Source of the DNA: Actinopolymorpha alba DSM 45243
GTDB lineage: Bacteria > Actinomycetota > Actinomycetes > Propionibacteriales > Actinopolymorphaceae
NCBI RefSeq assembly: GCF_000373925.1
Contig: NZ_KB892757.1
Span: 40,618-104,617, forward strand
DNA length: 64,000 bases
Direction of reading: 5' to 3'
In this document: positions 1-7,823 of the stretch, in pieces
Position numbering within the stretch: position 1 is the stretch's first letter
Layout of the letters: each line of letters opens with the position of its first letter
Made by a program: the position numbers and the translations under genes
Notes under the pieces: generated by a model
Told to the model about the DNA's origin: nothing
The model's input: the letters and a program-made list of their open reading frames with translations, nothing else
The model's database searches: none

Positions 1-1
1 G

Positions 2-373
2 GGGTCCGGGCCGGGTGCGCTGTCCGCGGGGACGCCGTTTCCGCTGTGGCAGGTGCTGGTGGCCCTGCGGCCCTTCCACGGCGGTCGGTTGCGTGCGCTC
101 CGGTTGCCGCCCGGGCTCATCGGGCTCGCGGTCCGCAAGGGTGCCGACCAACTCCTTCTGCTGGCCAATCTCGCGGACACGGCTACGCCCGTACGCCTGG
201 GTGAGGTGGGCGCGCTGGCTCACGAGGACTGGGACCTGCTGGCAGCCGACGACGTGGCTGGTCTTGGCTGGTCCGTACGCCGTCAACGGCGGGTTGGCAG
301 TGCCAGAACCTTCACGCTGCCCGCGCCGGGGGTGGCGTTCTTCAGGTCAACAGAGAGGACGAGCGATGGCTGA
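2..373 (+). CDS. C-terminal end of a sugar-acid enzyme, possibly D-apionate lactonase-like (partial)
   Basis: This reading frame is open from the first bases of the window and stops at 373, so only the last 123 or so residues of a longer protein are visible. The tail has a small beta-rich domain: PLWQVLVALRPF, then a stretch around GLIGLAVRKGADQLLLLANLAD, and an ending GVAFFRSTERTSDG. This style resembles the C-terminal beta domain of clan-A-like glycosidases and, from memory, of D-apionate lactonase (ApnL) proteins, but the catalytic part is outside the window. Its stop overlaps the start of the 2-hydroxyacid dehydrogenase by 8 bases, so it belongs to that operon. The apionate assignment is inference supported by the DUF1537 kinase downstream; another glycosidase-type enzyme is equally possible. 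Confidence 0.4.
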   Translation, partial: GSGPGALSAGTPFPLWQVLVALRPFHGGRLRALRLPPGLIGLAVRKGADQLLLLANLADTATPVRLGEVGALAHEDWDLLAADDVAGLGWSVRRQRRVGSARTFTLPAPGVAFFRSTERTSDG

Positions 374-1409
374 GCCGTTCCGGGTGGGACTCACCCGCGA
401 CTTCCTCACCCCGGAAGGACGCATCGGCTGGGGTGACATCGGGCTCGACGCCCTCGATGCCGCGGACGGAGTTGTCTGGGAGTTCCTCGACGTCGACGCG
501 GAGGAGGTGCCGGCGAGCGCGGTGGCCGCGTACGACGCGCTGCTCGTGCTCACGCCCAGGATCAGCGCGGCGACCGTGGCGAAGACCGAGCGGCTGAGCC
601 TGGTCGCGAGATTCGGCGTTGGTTACGACAACGTCGACGTCGATGCGTGTACGCGGGCGGGGATCCTCGTCACCATCACGCCTGACGGAGTACGCCGACC
701 GGTCGCCGTGTCCGCCCTCACCCTGTTGCTGGCGCTGACGCACCGGGTGCGCGACAAGGATCTCCTCGTCCGTGACGGGCGATGGCACGACAAGCTCGAC
801 TACATGGGCACCGGCGTCACCGGTCGTACCCTCGGTTTCGTCGGCTGGGGCAACATCGGCCAGGAGGTGTCGCGGGTCTGCCAACCCCTGCGGATGCGGC
901 AGCTCGCGGCCGATCCGTACGCCGATACCGCCGCGGCGGCGAGTGCCGGCGTGGAGATCGTGGAGCTGAACGACCTGCTGGCGCAGGCGGATGTCGTCGT
1001 GATCACCTGCGCCCTGACGCCGCAGACCGAAGGACTCATCAACGCCGAACGCCTCGCCCGGATGAAGCCGACCGCCTTCCTCGTCAACGTCGCCCGCGGC
1101 CCGATCGTCGACCAGGCGGCACTCACGACGGTCCTCACCCAGCGCCGGATCGCGGGCGCGGCGCTCGATGTCTTCGAGACCGAACCGCCACGCGCGGATG
1201 ATCCGTTGCTGCGACTCGACAACGTCCTGCTGGCACCGCACGCCATCGCGTGGACCGACGAACTCGCGCTCGGCAACGGCCGCAGCGCCGTGCAAGCCAT
1301 CCTTGACGTGGCCGCCGGCCGGGTTCCGGGACACCCCGTGAACCCGCGGGCGTTGGACCACCCGCGCCTCGCCGCCCGCTTCCGTCCGACAGAGAGGGTC
1401 AGCAGATGA
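366..1409 (+). CDS. D-isomer-specific 2-hydroxyacid dehydrogenase (NAD-dependent)
   Basis: A 347-residue protein with the full layout of the D-2-hydroxyacid dehydrogenase family, which interconverts 2-keto acids and D-2-hydroxy acids with NAD(P)H in the cytoplasm. The Rossmann glycine motif GFVGWGNIGQ lies near residues 157-166. The catalytic trio is visible as Arg244 (NVARG), Glu273 (FETEPP) and His292 (PHAIAW). The substrate loop ARFGVGYDNVD is at about 82-92. The ATG at 366 was chosen because it sits in the end of the preceding gene and starts the conserved domain; longer in-frame extensions upstream look like out-of-frame translation of that gene. The stop overlaps the next start (ATGA). 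Substrate is unknown; the operon suggests a sugar-acid or glycerate-type compound. Confidence 0.9.
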   Translation: MAEPFRVGLTRDFLTPEGRIGWGDIGLDALDAADGVVWEFLDVDAEEVPASAVAAYDALLVLTPRISAATVAKTERLSLVARFGVGYDNVDVDACTRAGILVTITPDGVRRPVAVSALTLLLALTHRVRDKDLLVRDGRWHDKLDYMGTGVTGRTLGFVGWGNIGQEVSRVCQPLRMRQLAADPYADTAAAASAGVEIVELNDLLAQADVVVITCALTPQTEGLINAERLARMKPTAFLVNVARGPIVDQAALTTVLTQRRIAGAALDVFETEPPRADDPLLRLDNVLLAPHAIAWTDELALGNGRSAVQAILDVAAGRVPGHPVNPRALDHPRLAARFRPTERVSR

Positions 1410-2200
1410 CTGAGCCGTCCCACCCCAGCTCCGCTCGTACTGTCAACCAGGCCTTGCGCACCGGCGAACTCGTCGTCGGCACCTTCGTCTTCGAGTTCGC
1501 CACCAACGGAATCGGTCGGTTGGCCGCCGGGGCCGGCGCGGAGTTCGTCATCTACGACGCTGAGCACACCGGTTGGAGCTGGGAGACCCTCGGGCGCCTG
1601 GTGGCCACGACCCGCGGCGGCGATGCGGAGGCGTACATCCGGGTCCCGACAACGGAGCGGTCGGCGATCTCGCGGGCCCTGGATGTCGGCGCCAAAGGCA
1701 TCATGATCCCGATGGTGGAAGGGGCCGAGCAGGCCCGAACCATCGTGAGCTGGGCGAAGTACCCACCCGTCGGAATTCGAGGCGCGGCGTTCGGAGTCGC
1801 CCATGACGACTACGTACGCGGCGACAACGTCGCCTACATGCGCAGGTCCAACGCCGACAACCTCATCTTCACACAGATCGAGACCGCGGCCGGTCTCGCC
1901 GCAGTGGAGGAGATCGCCGCGGTTGACGGCGTGGACGTGCTGTGGGTCGGGCACTATGACCTCACCAACAGCATGGGCATCCCGGGGGAGTTCGACCATC
2001 CCGACTACCTCGCCGCTCTCGACCGCGTCGCCAAGGCCGCACAAGCCCACGGTAAGGCGGCCGGCTTCATGGCCGGGAGCCTCCGCGAGGCGAGCATGCT
2101 GGTGGAGCGAGGGTTCCGGATCCTCGCCTACGGCGGTGATCTGTGGGTCTACCAGGACGCTCTGCGGGTGGGCATCGGCGCGGTGAAGGATCTGCGGTGA
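1406..2200 (+). CDS. HpcH/HpaI family aldolase (class II, pyruvate-type)
   Basis: A 264-residue TIM-barrel aldolase of the HpcH/HpaI family. These enzymes use a divalent metal to split 4-hydroxy-2-keto acids into pyruvate and an aldehyde; the founding substrate is a C7 diacid. Family residues are visible: base His54 (DAEHT), phosphate/substrate Arg79 (YIRV), metal ligand Glu159 (QIETAAG) and Asp185 (GHYDLTNSMG). The start overlaps the dehydrogenase stop as ATGA and the stop overlaps the next gene as GTGA, so translation is probably coupled. A second, diverged family member lies at 48473-49237. Exact substrate is not readable from sequence; a 2-keto-3-deoxy sugar acid is the natural guess in this setting. 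Confidence 0.9.
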   Translation: MTEPSHPSSARTVNQALRTGELVVGTFVFEFATNGIGRLAAGAGAEFVIYDAEHTGWSWETLGRLVATTRGGDAEAYIRVPTTERSAISRALDVGAKGIMIPMVEGAEQARTIVSWAKYPPVGIRGAAFGVAHDDYVRGDNVAYMRRSNADNLIFTQIETAAGLAAVEEIAAVDGVDVLWVGHYDLTNSMGIPGEFDHPDYLAALDRVAKAAQAHGKAAGFMAGSLREASMLVERGFRILAYGGDLWVYQDALRVGIGAVKDLR

Positions 2201-2625
2201 CCCTGCCGAAGCAAGACCTCCTTGACGGCGCACTGGTCGACTTCGTTGACCACATCGCGGTCGCGGTGCATGACGCCGACCAGGCGTTGCACCACTACGT
2301 CAAGGCGCTCGGCCTCCGGGTGCTCGCGGACGAACGCGCCGAGGATCCGGGTGTGCGTCTGGTCTATGTGGACGCGGGCAACGTCATGATCCAGCTCGTG
2401 GAGCCGTTCCGCGAAGGCACGGTCGCGGCGTTCCTGCGCGAGCGTGGCGAGGGGCTGCACCACATCTGCTTCAACGTCGAACGCATCGAGCCGGTGCTCC
2501 AGAGCCTTCCTGGCCAGCAGGATGCGCGCATCTTCGCCGGTGGGCGTGGCCGGCGGGCCTGCTTCCTGCTCGAGGAGCCCAACGGCGTACGCATCGAACT
2601 CACCGAGCGGCATCCGGTGAGGTGA
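2197..2625 (+). CDS. VOC-superfamily protein resembling methylmalonyl-CoA epimerase
   Basis: A 142-residue protein with two beta-alpha-beta-beta-beta modules of the vicinal oxygen chelate fold. The metal-ligand pattern fits the epimerase branch: His in VDHIAVAV near residue 17, Glu/Gln in VMIQLVEP near residue 65, His in GLHHICFNV near 88, and Glu in IELTE near the end. The GTG start at 2197 overlaps the aldolase stop (GTGA). Its presence in a sugar-acid operon suggests epimerisation or isomerisation of a 2-keto or 3-keto acid intermediate rather than methylmalonyl-CoA; that is inference. Glyoxalase-type activity is an alternative. Confidence 0.75.
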   Translation: MTLPKQDLLDGALVDFVDHIAVAVHDADQALHHYVKALGLRVLADERAEDPGVRLVYVDAGNVMIQLVEPFREGTVAAFLRERGEGLHHICFNVERIEPVLQSLPGQQDARIFAGGRGRRACFLLEEPNGVRIELTERHPVR

Positions 2626-2631
2626 AGCACC

Positions 2632-3930
2632 GTGTCGCAGGCGAACCGTGACCGGGTAGTGGTCGTCCTCGATGACGACCCGACGGGAACGCAGTGTGTG
2701 GAGGGCGTTCGGGTGCTCCTCGATCCGCAGGCCGACCCGGCGTCCGCGCTCGTTGACAGTGATGCCCTTTACATCCTGACCAACACCCGCGCCTACGAGG
2801 AGAGCAGCGCCGTCGAACTCCTGCGTACCCTGCGGACCAGTGTGGAAGCCGCCGCCGCTCGCGAGGGTCGTGAGGTCGAATTCGTCCTGCGTGGTGACTC
2901 CACTCTGCGCGGGCACGTCTTCGCCGAGTCTGACGTCTTCGGAGCGGCGGACGGAGTGTTGGTGTTCGTGCCCGCCTTTCCCGCCGCCGGCCGTACCACC
3001 GTGGGAGGCGTTCACCACGTCGAGGTCGGCGGTGTACGCCTGGTGGCGGCCGACACCGAGTTCGCCGCCGATCCAGTGTTCGGTTACTCGGCCAGAACGA
3101 TGGTCGAGTGGGTACGCGAGGTGGGTGACCGCCCGGCCGTCGTGGTCCCGTTGGACGTCGTACGCCGAAAGCCCACGCAGATTGCGGAGGTGATCAGATC
3201 CGCGCGTCCTGGAACGGCGGTGGTTCCCGACGTGGAGACCGACGGCGACCTCGCCCTGGTATCGGCCGCGCTCGACCGGGCCCGCCGGCTGGGCGCTTCC
3301 GTCGTCCTGCGTTGTGCGGCGCCCCTCGCGGCCCGCCGGGCGCACCACCACGCGGCCGCGTTGCTGCCCGCTCCGATCGCCCGCGTCGACGGCGGCACGC
3401 TGGTGGTCTGTGGCTCGCACACCAGCGCCAGTAGCCGGCAGTTGGCGGCGCTTGCGACGACGCTGGAGGTGCCGGTGCGAAGCTTGTCGACGGCGGCCGC
3501 CCTCGCCGACTCCGGCCGCGCGGGTGGTCAGATCGGGCGCGTCCTCACGGACGACCTTCGCCGGCACGGAGTCGCGATCCTCGCCAGCGAACGCACCCGT
3601 CAACCGACGCATGCGTCCCTGCACCATGGCGCGCAGGTGATGCGAGCGCTGTGCGAGGCCGTCACAGTCGTACGCGATCAGGTCACCGCGGTGATCGCGA
3701 AGGGGGGCATCACCTCTGCCGAGGTGGCGGTGCGTGGGCTCGGCGCTGCCACGGCGCGCGTGCGCGGGCCACTCCTGACCGGCGTACCGGTGTGGGACCT
3801 GCTGGCTGGCGCGGACAATACGATCGCGTACGCCGTCGTCCCCGGGAACGTGGGAGACGACCAGACACTGGTGGACGTGGCCAGGCCGTTCGGCCTGGGT
3901 CCAGCACGCCCGCACGAGGAGAGAGCATGA
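2632..3930 (+). CDS. Four-carbon acid sugar kinase family protein (DUF1537)
   Basis: A 432-residue protein of the DUF1537 family. The N-terminal motif LDDDPTGTQCVEG (about residues 13-25) and the C-terminal nucleotide-binding part with AKGGITSAEV and VWDLL are the usual landmarks. Characterised members phosphorylate D-threonate, D-erythronate, 3-oxo-tetronate or 3-oxo-isoapionate (OiaK) with ATP. GTG at 2632 is the start; the stop overlaps the downstream GntR regulator start (ATGA). Which acid is used cannot be told from sequence. Neighbours make a 3-oxo-isoapionate or tetronate substrate plausible: an apionate-lactonase-like tail upstream, a dehydrogenase and an aldolase. Confidence 0.88.
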   Translation: MSQANRDRVVVVLDDDPTGTQCVEGVRVLLDPQADPASALVDSDALYILTNTRAYEESSAVELLRTLRTSVEAAAAREGREVEFVLRGDSTLRGHVFAESDVFGAADGVLVFVPAFPAAGRTTVGGVHHVEVGGVRLVAADTEFAADPVFGYSARTMVEWVREVGDRPAVVVPLDVVRRKPTQIAEVIRSARPGTAVVPDVETDGDLALVSAALDRARRLGASVVLRCAAPLAARRAHHHAAALLPAPIARVDGGTLVVCGSHTSASSRQLAALATTLEVPVRSLSTAAALADSGRAGGQIGRVLTDDLRRHGVAILASERTRQPTHASLHHGAQVMRALCEAVTVVRDQVTAVIAKGGITSAEVAVRGLGAATARVRGPLLTGVPVWDLLAGADNTIAYAVVPGNVGDDQTLVDVARPFGLGPARPHEERA

Positions 3931-4682
3931 CCGACGTAGCCCCGGAGTCCACACACCCGGAACGCCCCGATGGCCAGCTCTTCGCGCTGGCCTCGCGACC
4001 GCGCGAGAGCGCGGTCGCCGACATCGCCCGGCAGCTCCTGTCACAACTGTTGTCGGGGCGGATCGCGCCTGGTACGCGGCTGCCGTCGGAACGCCAACTG
4101 GCCGAAAGCCTGAGTGTGGGAAGGTCGACGGTTCGTGAAGCCCTGAAGGCGTTGGACGTCCTCGGCATCATCGAGGTACGCCAGGGCGACGGCACCTACC
4201 TGAAACAGAGCACCTCCGACCTGCTGCCGCAGGCGATCGAGTGGGGCCTCATGCTCGGCCAACCTCAGGTCCTCGATCTGATCGAGGCACGTCGGCACAT
4301 CGAGGTGGTCATCGCCGAACTCGCTGCCGCTCGCGCGGACGACCGCGTCGTCGAGACCCTGCAGAAGCATCTGGCGGACATGCGGACGGCCAGGGACAGC
4401 GTGAGTTTCGTCGAGGCCGACGTGGCCTTCCACCTCGCGCTGGCAGATGCGGCGAACAACTCCGTCCTCAACGACATCCTGGTGAGCATCCGGTCGCTGC
4501 TCCGCGTGTGGATCCGGCGGGCCATTCACGTCGCCGGTGAGACGGAGACGACGATCGCGGAGCACGCGGCCATCCTCGAGGCCGTACGCACCCACTCGGC
4601 CGCGGCGGCAGGTGAGGCGATGCGCGTTCACATGGAAGCGGCGAGCGGACGCCTGCAGGAATCATTGCGCGACGACTCGTGA
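3927..4682 (+). CDS. GntR-family transcriptional regulator, FadR/FCD type
   Basis: A 251-residue regulator. The winged helix-turn-helix spans about residues 25-85 (LPSERQLAESL, GRSTVREALKAL, EVRQGDGTYL). It is followed by an all-helical FCD ligand domain that carries the metal-type Asp/His pattern (VEADVAFHLALADAANN, EHAAILEAV, RVHMEAA). It is the last gene of the coupled set 366-4682 and overlaps the kinase stop by 4 bases, so it probably represses its own operon in response to a carboxylate intermediate. FCD members usually sense small organic acids. The ATG at 3927 was preferred over longer upstream frames because it gives the standard N-terminus and the ATGA overlap. Confidence 0.9.
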   Translation: MTDVAPESTHPERPDGQLFALASRPRESAVADIARQLLSQLLSGRIAPGTRLPSERQLAESLSVGRSTVREALKALDVLGIIEVRQGDGTYLKQSTSDLLPQAIEWGLMLGQPQVLDLIEARRHIEVVIAELAAARADDRVVETLQKHLADMRTARDSVSFVEADVAFHLALADAANNSVLNDILVSIRSLLRVWIRRAIHVAGETETTIAEHAAILEAVRTHSAAAAGEAMRVHMEAASGRLQESLRDDS

Positions 4683-4737
4683 TGTAAAGCCATCCTTGAC
4701 ACCCCACCTCTCGACACGAGCGAAAGGTCGATCGACG

Positions 4738-5700
4738 ATGGAGTACTCCCTACTCGGTCCGTCCGGCGTCCGAGTCTCGAAGGTCTGCATTGGTACGGCC
4801 ACCTTCGGTGTGGCACCGACCGCCGAGGATGCTGACCGAGTGGTGCACGCAGCGCTCGATCACGGCATCAACTTCTTCGACACCGCCAACGCCTACGGCA
4901 ACCTCGCACACTTCGACCGGCCAGGCATGCCGACCTGGGAGCAGCGCGAACCCGCCGAGGAGATCCTCGGCCGGGCCCTCCGGGGACGCCGAGACGAGGT
5001 GATCCTGGCGACGAAGTCCCGCGAACGCATCGGCCCGGGCGTCAACGACCTTGGACTCTCCCGCAGGCACGTCATGGCTCAGCTGGAGAACAGCCTACGG
5101 CGGTTGGGGACCGACTACGTTGACATCTACTACGCCCACCATCCCGACCCGGACACACCGCTGGAGCAGACACTTCGGGCGTTCGACGACATGGTGCGCC
5201 AGGGGAAGGTGCGGTATGTCGCGCTGTCGACCTACCCCGCCTGGGAGATGACGCACGCCCTGTGGATCTGCGGCGAGCGCAACCTCCACGCACCGATCTG
5301 CGCGCAGGTCCGCTACAACCTCCTCGACCGGTCTCCGGAGGCCGAGGTGGTGCCGGCGTGCCTGCGGTTCGGGTTGTCGCTGGTGACCTTCAGTTCGTTG
5401 CACGGTGGTCTGCTGGCCGGCCTCGACGTGGCGGCGCGGGAGGTCAGCGGTTGGAAGCGCTGGGGAGGGCAGGGGTTCTCGGAGGAGGAGCTGCGGGTCG
5501 CGCGGAAGTTGGAGAAGGTGAGCGCCGAATGGGGCGTGCGCCCGCATCACCTGGCGTTGGTCTGGCTGTGGTCTCGTCCCGTCGTCGCGAGCGCGATCAT
5601 CGGGCCAGAGACCGCCGCTGAGGTGACGGCCAATGCGGCAGCGGTCGACGTCACCCTCGACAGTGAACAGCTGGCGGTGTTGGAGGCCCTCGGCCGTTAG
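4738..5700 (+). CDS. Aldo/keto reductase
   Basis: A 320-residue NADP-dependent aldo/keto reductase with the expected tetrad: Asp48 and Tyr53 (FFDTANAYG), Lys93 (LATKSRE) and His134 (YYAHHPD). The TIM barrel is complete, with the coenzyme-binding tail SAIIGPETAAEV near residues 290-301. It follows the GntR gene after 55 bases with a possible binding site AAAGG ahead of the ATG at 4738, so it may be read from the same operon or its own promoter. It belongs to the sugar/voltage-channel-like AKR group. Likely role is reduction or oxidation of a sugar or aldehyde made by the neighbouring enzymes. Confidence 0.88.
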   Translation: MEYSLLGPSGVRVSKVCIGTATFGVAPTAEDADRVVHAALDHGINFFDTANAYGNLAHFDRPGMPTWEQREPAEEILGRALRGRRDEVILATKSRERIGPGVNDLGLSRRHVMAQLENSLRRLGTDYVDIYYAHHPDPDTPLEQTLRAFDDMVRQGKVRYVALSTYPAWEMTHALWICGERNLHAPICAQVRYNLLDRSPEAEVVPACLRFGLSLVTFSSLHGGLLAGLDVAAREVSGWKRWGGQGFSEEELRVARKLEKVSAEWGVRPHHLALVWLWSRPVVASAIIGPETAAEVTANAAAVDVTLDSEQLAVLEALGR

Positions 5701-5773
5701 CCTGCGGTGGCCGCTTGGCCAGTCGAGCTGAACTGAGCTGGACTTGCCGCGGCGACCTCAACTGGCGGTCCGG

Positions 5774-6628
5774 CTAGGTGGGCCAGGCCAACACGCTGTC
5801 AAGCCCTTCTTTGCAGGCCGTGGCGTACTCCTGGTGGCGGTCGGCTATGCCCGCCTCGTCCGCCGTACCGTCGTGGACGATCGCCCGCCAGGCCAGGGAG
5901 AGAACCTCGCCGGGTTGGAGGGTCTGCGCACCGAAGCGGTGATGGTTGAGGGCCACCAGCCCATAGCTTCGGGTGAACCACGGGTGCGGCGGGTTCGTGG
6001 GATGGGGGAGGAGCGCGACACCGACATGGTGGTCCCCCACCCGGCCGGAATAGTCGACCCAGTCGGCGGGCCGATCAAATGTGACCTTCTCGCCTTGCTC
6101 GCCAGCGCTGTTGAGCAGGAAGCCACCGTCCTCCTCGTCGAGGATGTCGAGCACCCGAACTCCCAGACCAGCTTCCTTCGTACGCCCGAATGTCACCGGC
6201 CCGTCCGCCGGCAGTTGGTCGCTGCGGAGATCGACCAGGATCGCGCTCGGCGTCCAGGTGAAGGCGGTCGTCCGGCGTTCCAACAGGAGAGGAGTGCCGT
6301 CAGTGGTGATCCAACGCAGGTCGTGGCGCACCAACAACGCTTCCCCGTCTGGAGTTTCCCGGGTCTCGAGTATGGGCGGATCGCCGACCACTCGTCCGCG
6401 TCCCGGTCCGATGAGCCAGAAGTTGGCGTCGTTGACCTCGCCGTGTCCGAACCACAACGAATGGTGGTGCGGATGGTCGACGGGGGATTCCTCACTGACG
6501 GGAATTCCTCTCGGTGTCAGGAGCGGATAGACATACGGCCGATAGTCGCCGATCGTGTAGCCCCCGATGTAGCGCCCGTCGTGGTGGACCCGGATCCGTC
6601 GGTGGGACTCATGGTGGCGAAGGGTCAT
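5774..6628 (-). CDS. DUF6807 (PmoA-like) family protein
   Basis: A 284-residue cytoplasmic protein of the DUF6807 family, often labelled 'methane oxygenase PmoA-like' although it is not a methane monooxygenase subunit. The family landmark is SPVDHPHHHSLWFGHGEVND near residues 48-67, followed by a beta-rich body with an aldose-epimerase-like feel (LLNSAGEQGEKV, WVDYSG, FTRSYGLVALNHH). No signal peptide is visible. The start codon overlaps the cupin gene stop (ATGA), so the two are coupled. Function is unknown; family members recur in glycan and sugar-acid operons. A paralogue sits at 50254-51138 in another catabolic operon, also coupled to oxidoreductase genes. Confidence 0.8.
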   Translation of the reverse strand: MTLRHHESHRRIRVHHDGRYIGGYTIGDYRPYVYPLLTPRGIPVSEESPVDHPHHHSLWFGHGEVNDANFWLIGPGRGRVVGDPPILETRETPDGEALLVRHDLRWITTDGTPLLLERRTTAFTWTPSAILVDLRSDQLPADGPVTFGRTKEAGLGVRVLDILDEEDGGFLLNSAGEQGEKVTFDRPADWVDYSGRVGDHHVGVALLPHPTNPPHPWFTRSYGLVALNHHRFGAQTLQPGEVLSLAWRAIVHDGTADEAGIADRHQEYATACKEGLDSVLAWPT

Positions 6629-7785
6629 CGAGCTGCCTCAACTTTCCCGGCGTACACCGGATTGTGCGGACTGCGTCTCCGAGTGGCGGCCGCGATCTCG
6701 GCATCGACGTAGATCTCGTTGCGTGGTTTGAAACCTGGAAGCGCGACGACGTTCGCCAGGACGTCGACACCTCGGTGTCCGACACCAGGCGGGATGATGA
6801 CCAGATCGCCAGGACGTAGCGGTGTGGTCTGCCAACTCGTCCAGTCCTCGATGTCGGGGAACGTGTCAAGCCTGGGTTGCCCACCCGTGCGGAGGCCCAG
6901 CGCGGCTGGGTCGATCACAAGGTAAAGCTCGGTCTGGGGCGCGCCGCCGCCTACGGCGTTCACCGGGTGGAAGTGGGTACGACTGTGGTCGGCGGTGATG
7001 TTGACGGCATGGGAGTTCAGGCGGTTGACACCGTCACCGGGTGCGCCGTGCGGGTTGAGGCTCCAGGGCAGGGCGAGCCGCCGGAAGGCGTCGGCATGGG
7101 GAGCGCAGCCACCCGCGGTGTCTCGCAGGAGGGCAAGCCGACGGGTGCTGGAGCAGAACGCATGCGAGGTGGATTCGCTGTCGGTGATGCGCCAGGCCCG
7201 GAACTCCCCGCGCACGGTCAGCGGTGTGCGGGGTGTGGTGACCAGCAGATCGCCCGCTTGGAGCGGCTCCCATCCGCCGATCACCTTCTCCGACCACCCG
7301 ATCTCGTGGGCCCGCTCAGTCAGCACACCCAGCGCGCGGCGCGCGTCGCCGTTCGCATACTCCTCCGGCGGGCCGTGGCTCGCCCACAGGCTGGTGAGAT
7401 CACTCAAGACCTCGCCGAAGCGTCCATCGGCGAATCGTCCAGCCATCGCCCGCACGACGCTTCGCGCCTCGGGAACGATCGAGTCGCCAGCATCGGCCAG
7501 CACCTCGAAGGCGGCGCGGACCTCTTCTGGTAACGGAACCGTGCGGTAACGGTCAGGCAGGGGAGCACCGTCGCCTTCCTGAGTCAGGTAGCCCGCGTCG
7601 AGCCATACCAAGGCGGAACCCGAGTCGATCCAGTGGTACGCAACGCCGTCAGAGCGGAGCGTGGTGGTGCCGCTGACGGCGTACGACGCGAGTTCGTACC
7701 CCGGACATGCCTGGCGGAAGGCATCCCGCGCGCCTGCCTGCGAGCGCTCGGGCGCCCCGATCGTGGTGGTCGTCACTGCTCGCAT
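6625..7785 (-). CDS. Cupin-domain protein of unknown function
   Basis: A 386-residue protein whose C-terminal third is cupin-like: HFHPVNAVGGGAPQTELYLVID, then LRPGDLVIIPPGVGHRGVDVLANVVALPGFKPRNEIYVD. The N-terminal two thirds are mixed helix and strand without a recognised family (FADGRFGEVLSDLTSLW, EPLQAGDLLVTTPRTPLTVRGEFRAW); the second phrase may be a degenerate first cupin. The ATG at 7785 is preferred because GGAGG-rich sequence lies just upstream of it; an in-frame start exists at 7827. It is followed by the DUF6807 gene with a 4-base overlap and preceded by the dioxygenase gene, so all three form one operon. The cupin may bind metal and a sugar acid. Confidence 0.65.
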   Translation of the reverse strand: MRAVTTTTIGAPERSQAGARDAFRQACPGYELASYAVSGTTTLRSDGVAYHWIDSGSALVWLDAGYLTQEGDGAPLPDRYRTVPLPEEVRAAFEVLADAGDSIVPEARSVVRAMAGRFADGRFGEVLSDLTSLWASHGPPEEYANGDARRALGVLTERAHEIGWSEKVIGGWEPLQAGDLLVTTPRTPLTVRGEFRAWRITDSESTSHAFCSSTRRLALLRDTAGGCAPHADAFRRLALPWSLNPHGAPGDGVNRLNSHAVNITADHSRTHFHPVNAVGGGAPQTELYLVIDPAALGLRTGGQPRLDTFPDIEDWTSWQTTPLRPGDLVIIPPGVGHRGVDVLANVVALPGFKPRNEIYVDAEIAAATRRRSPHNPVYAGKVEAAR

Positions 7786-7823
7786 GGCGAGTGCTCTCCC
7801 TCCTCCGAAGTCCGCGGCTGCCG

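Noticed and set aside
800-2233. A 477-codon minus-strand open frame opposite the dehydrogenase and aldolase
   Set aside because: It is the antisense shadow of two well-conserved genes, without family motifs or a ribosome site; long antisense frames are normal at this G+C content.
2149-4044. A 631-codon minus-strand open frame
   Set aside because: Antisense to the VOC, DUF1537 and GntR genes; low-complexity Arg/His/Asp-rich product with no recognisable fold.
5701-5773. Possible terminator between the convergent aldo/keto reductase and DUF6807 genes
   Set aside because: Only short, imperfect inverted repeats were seen and no T tract, so it is not listed as a feature.
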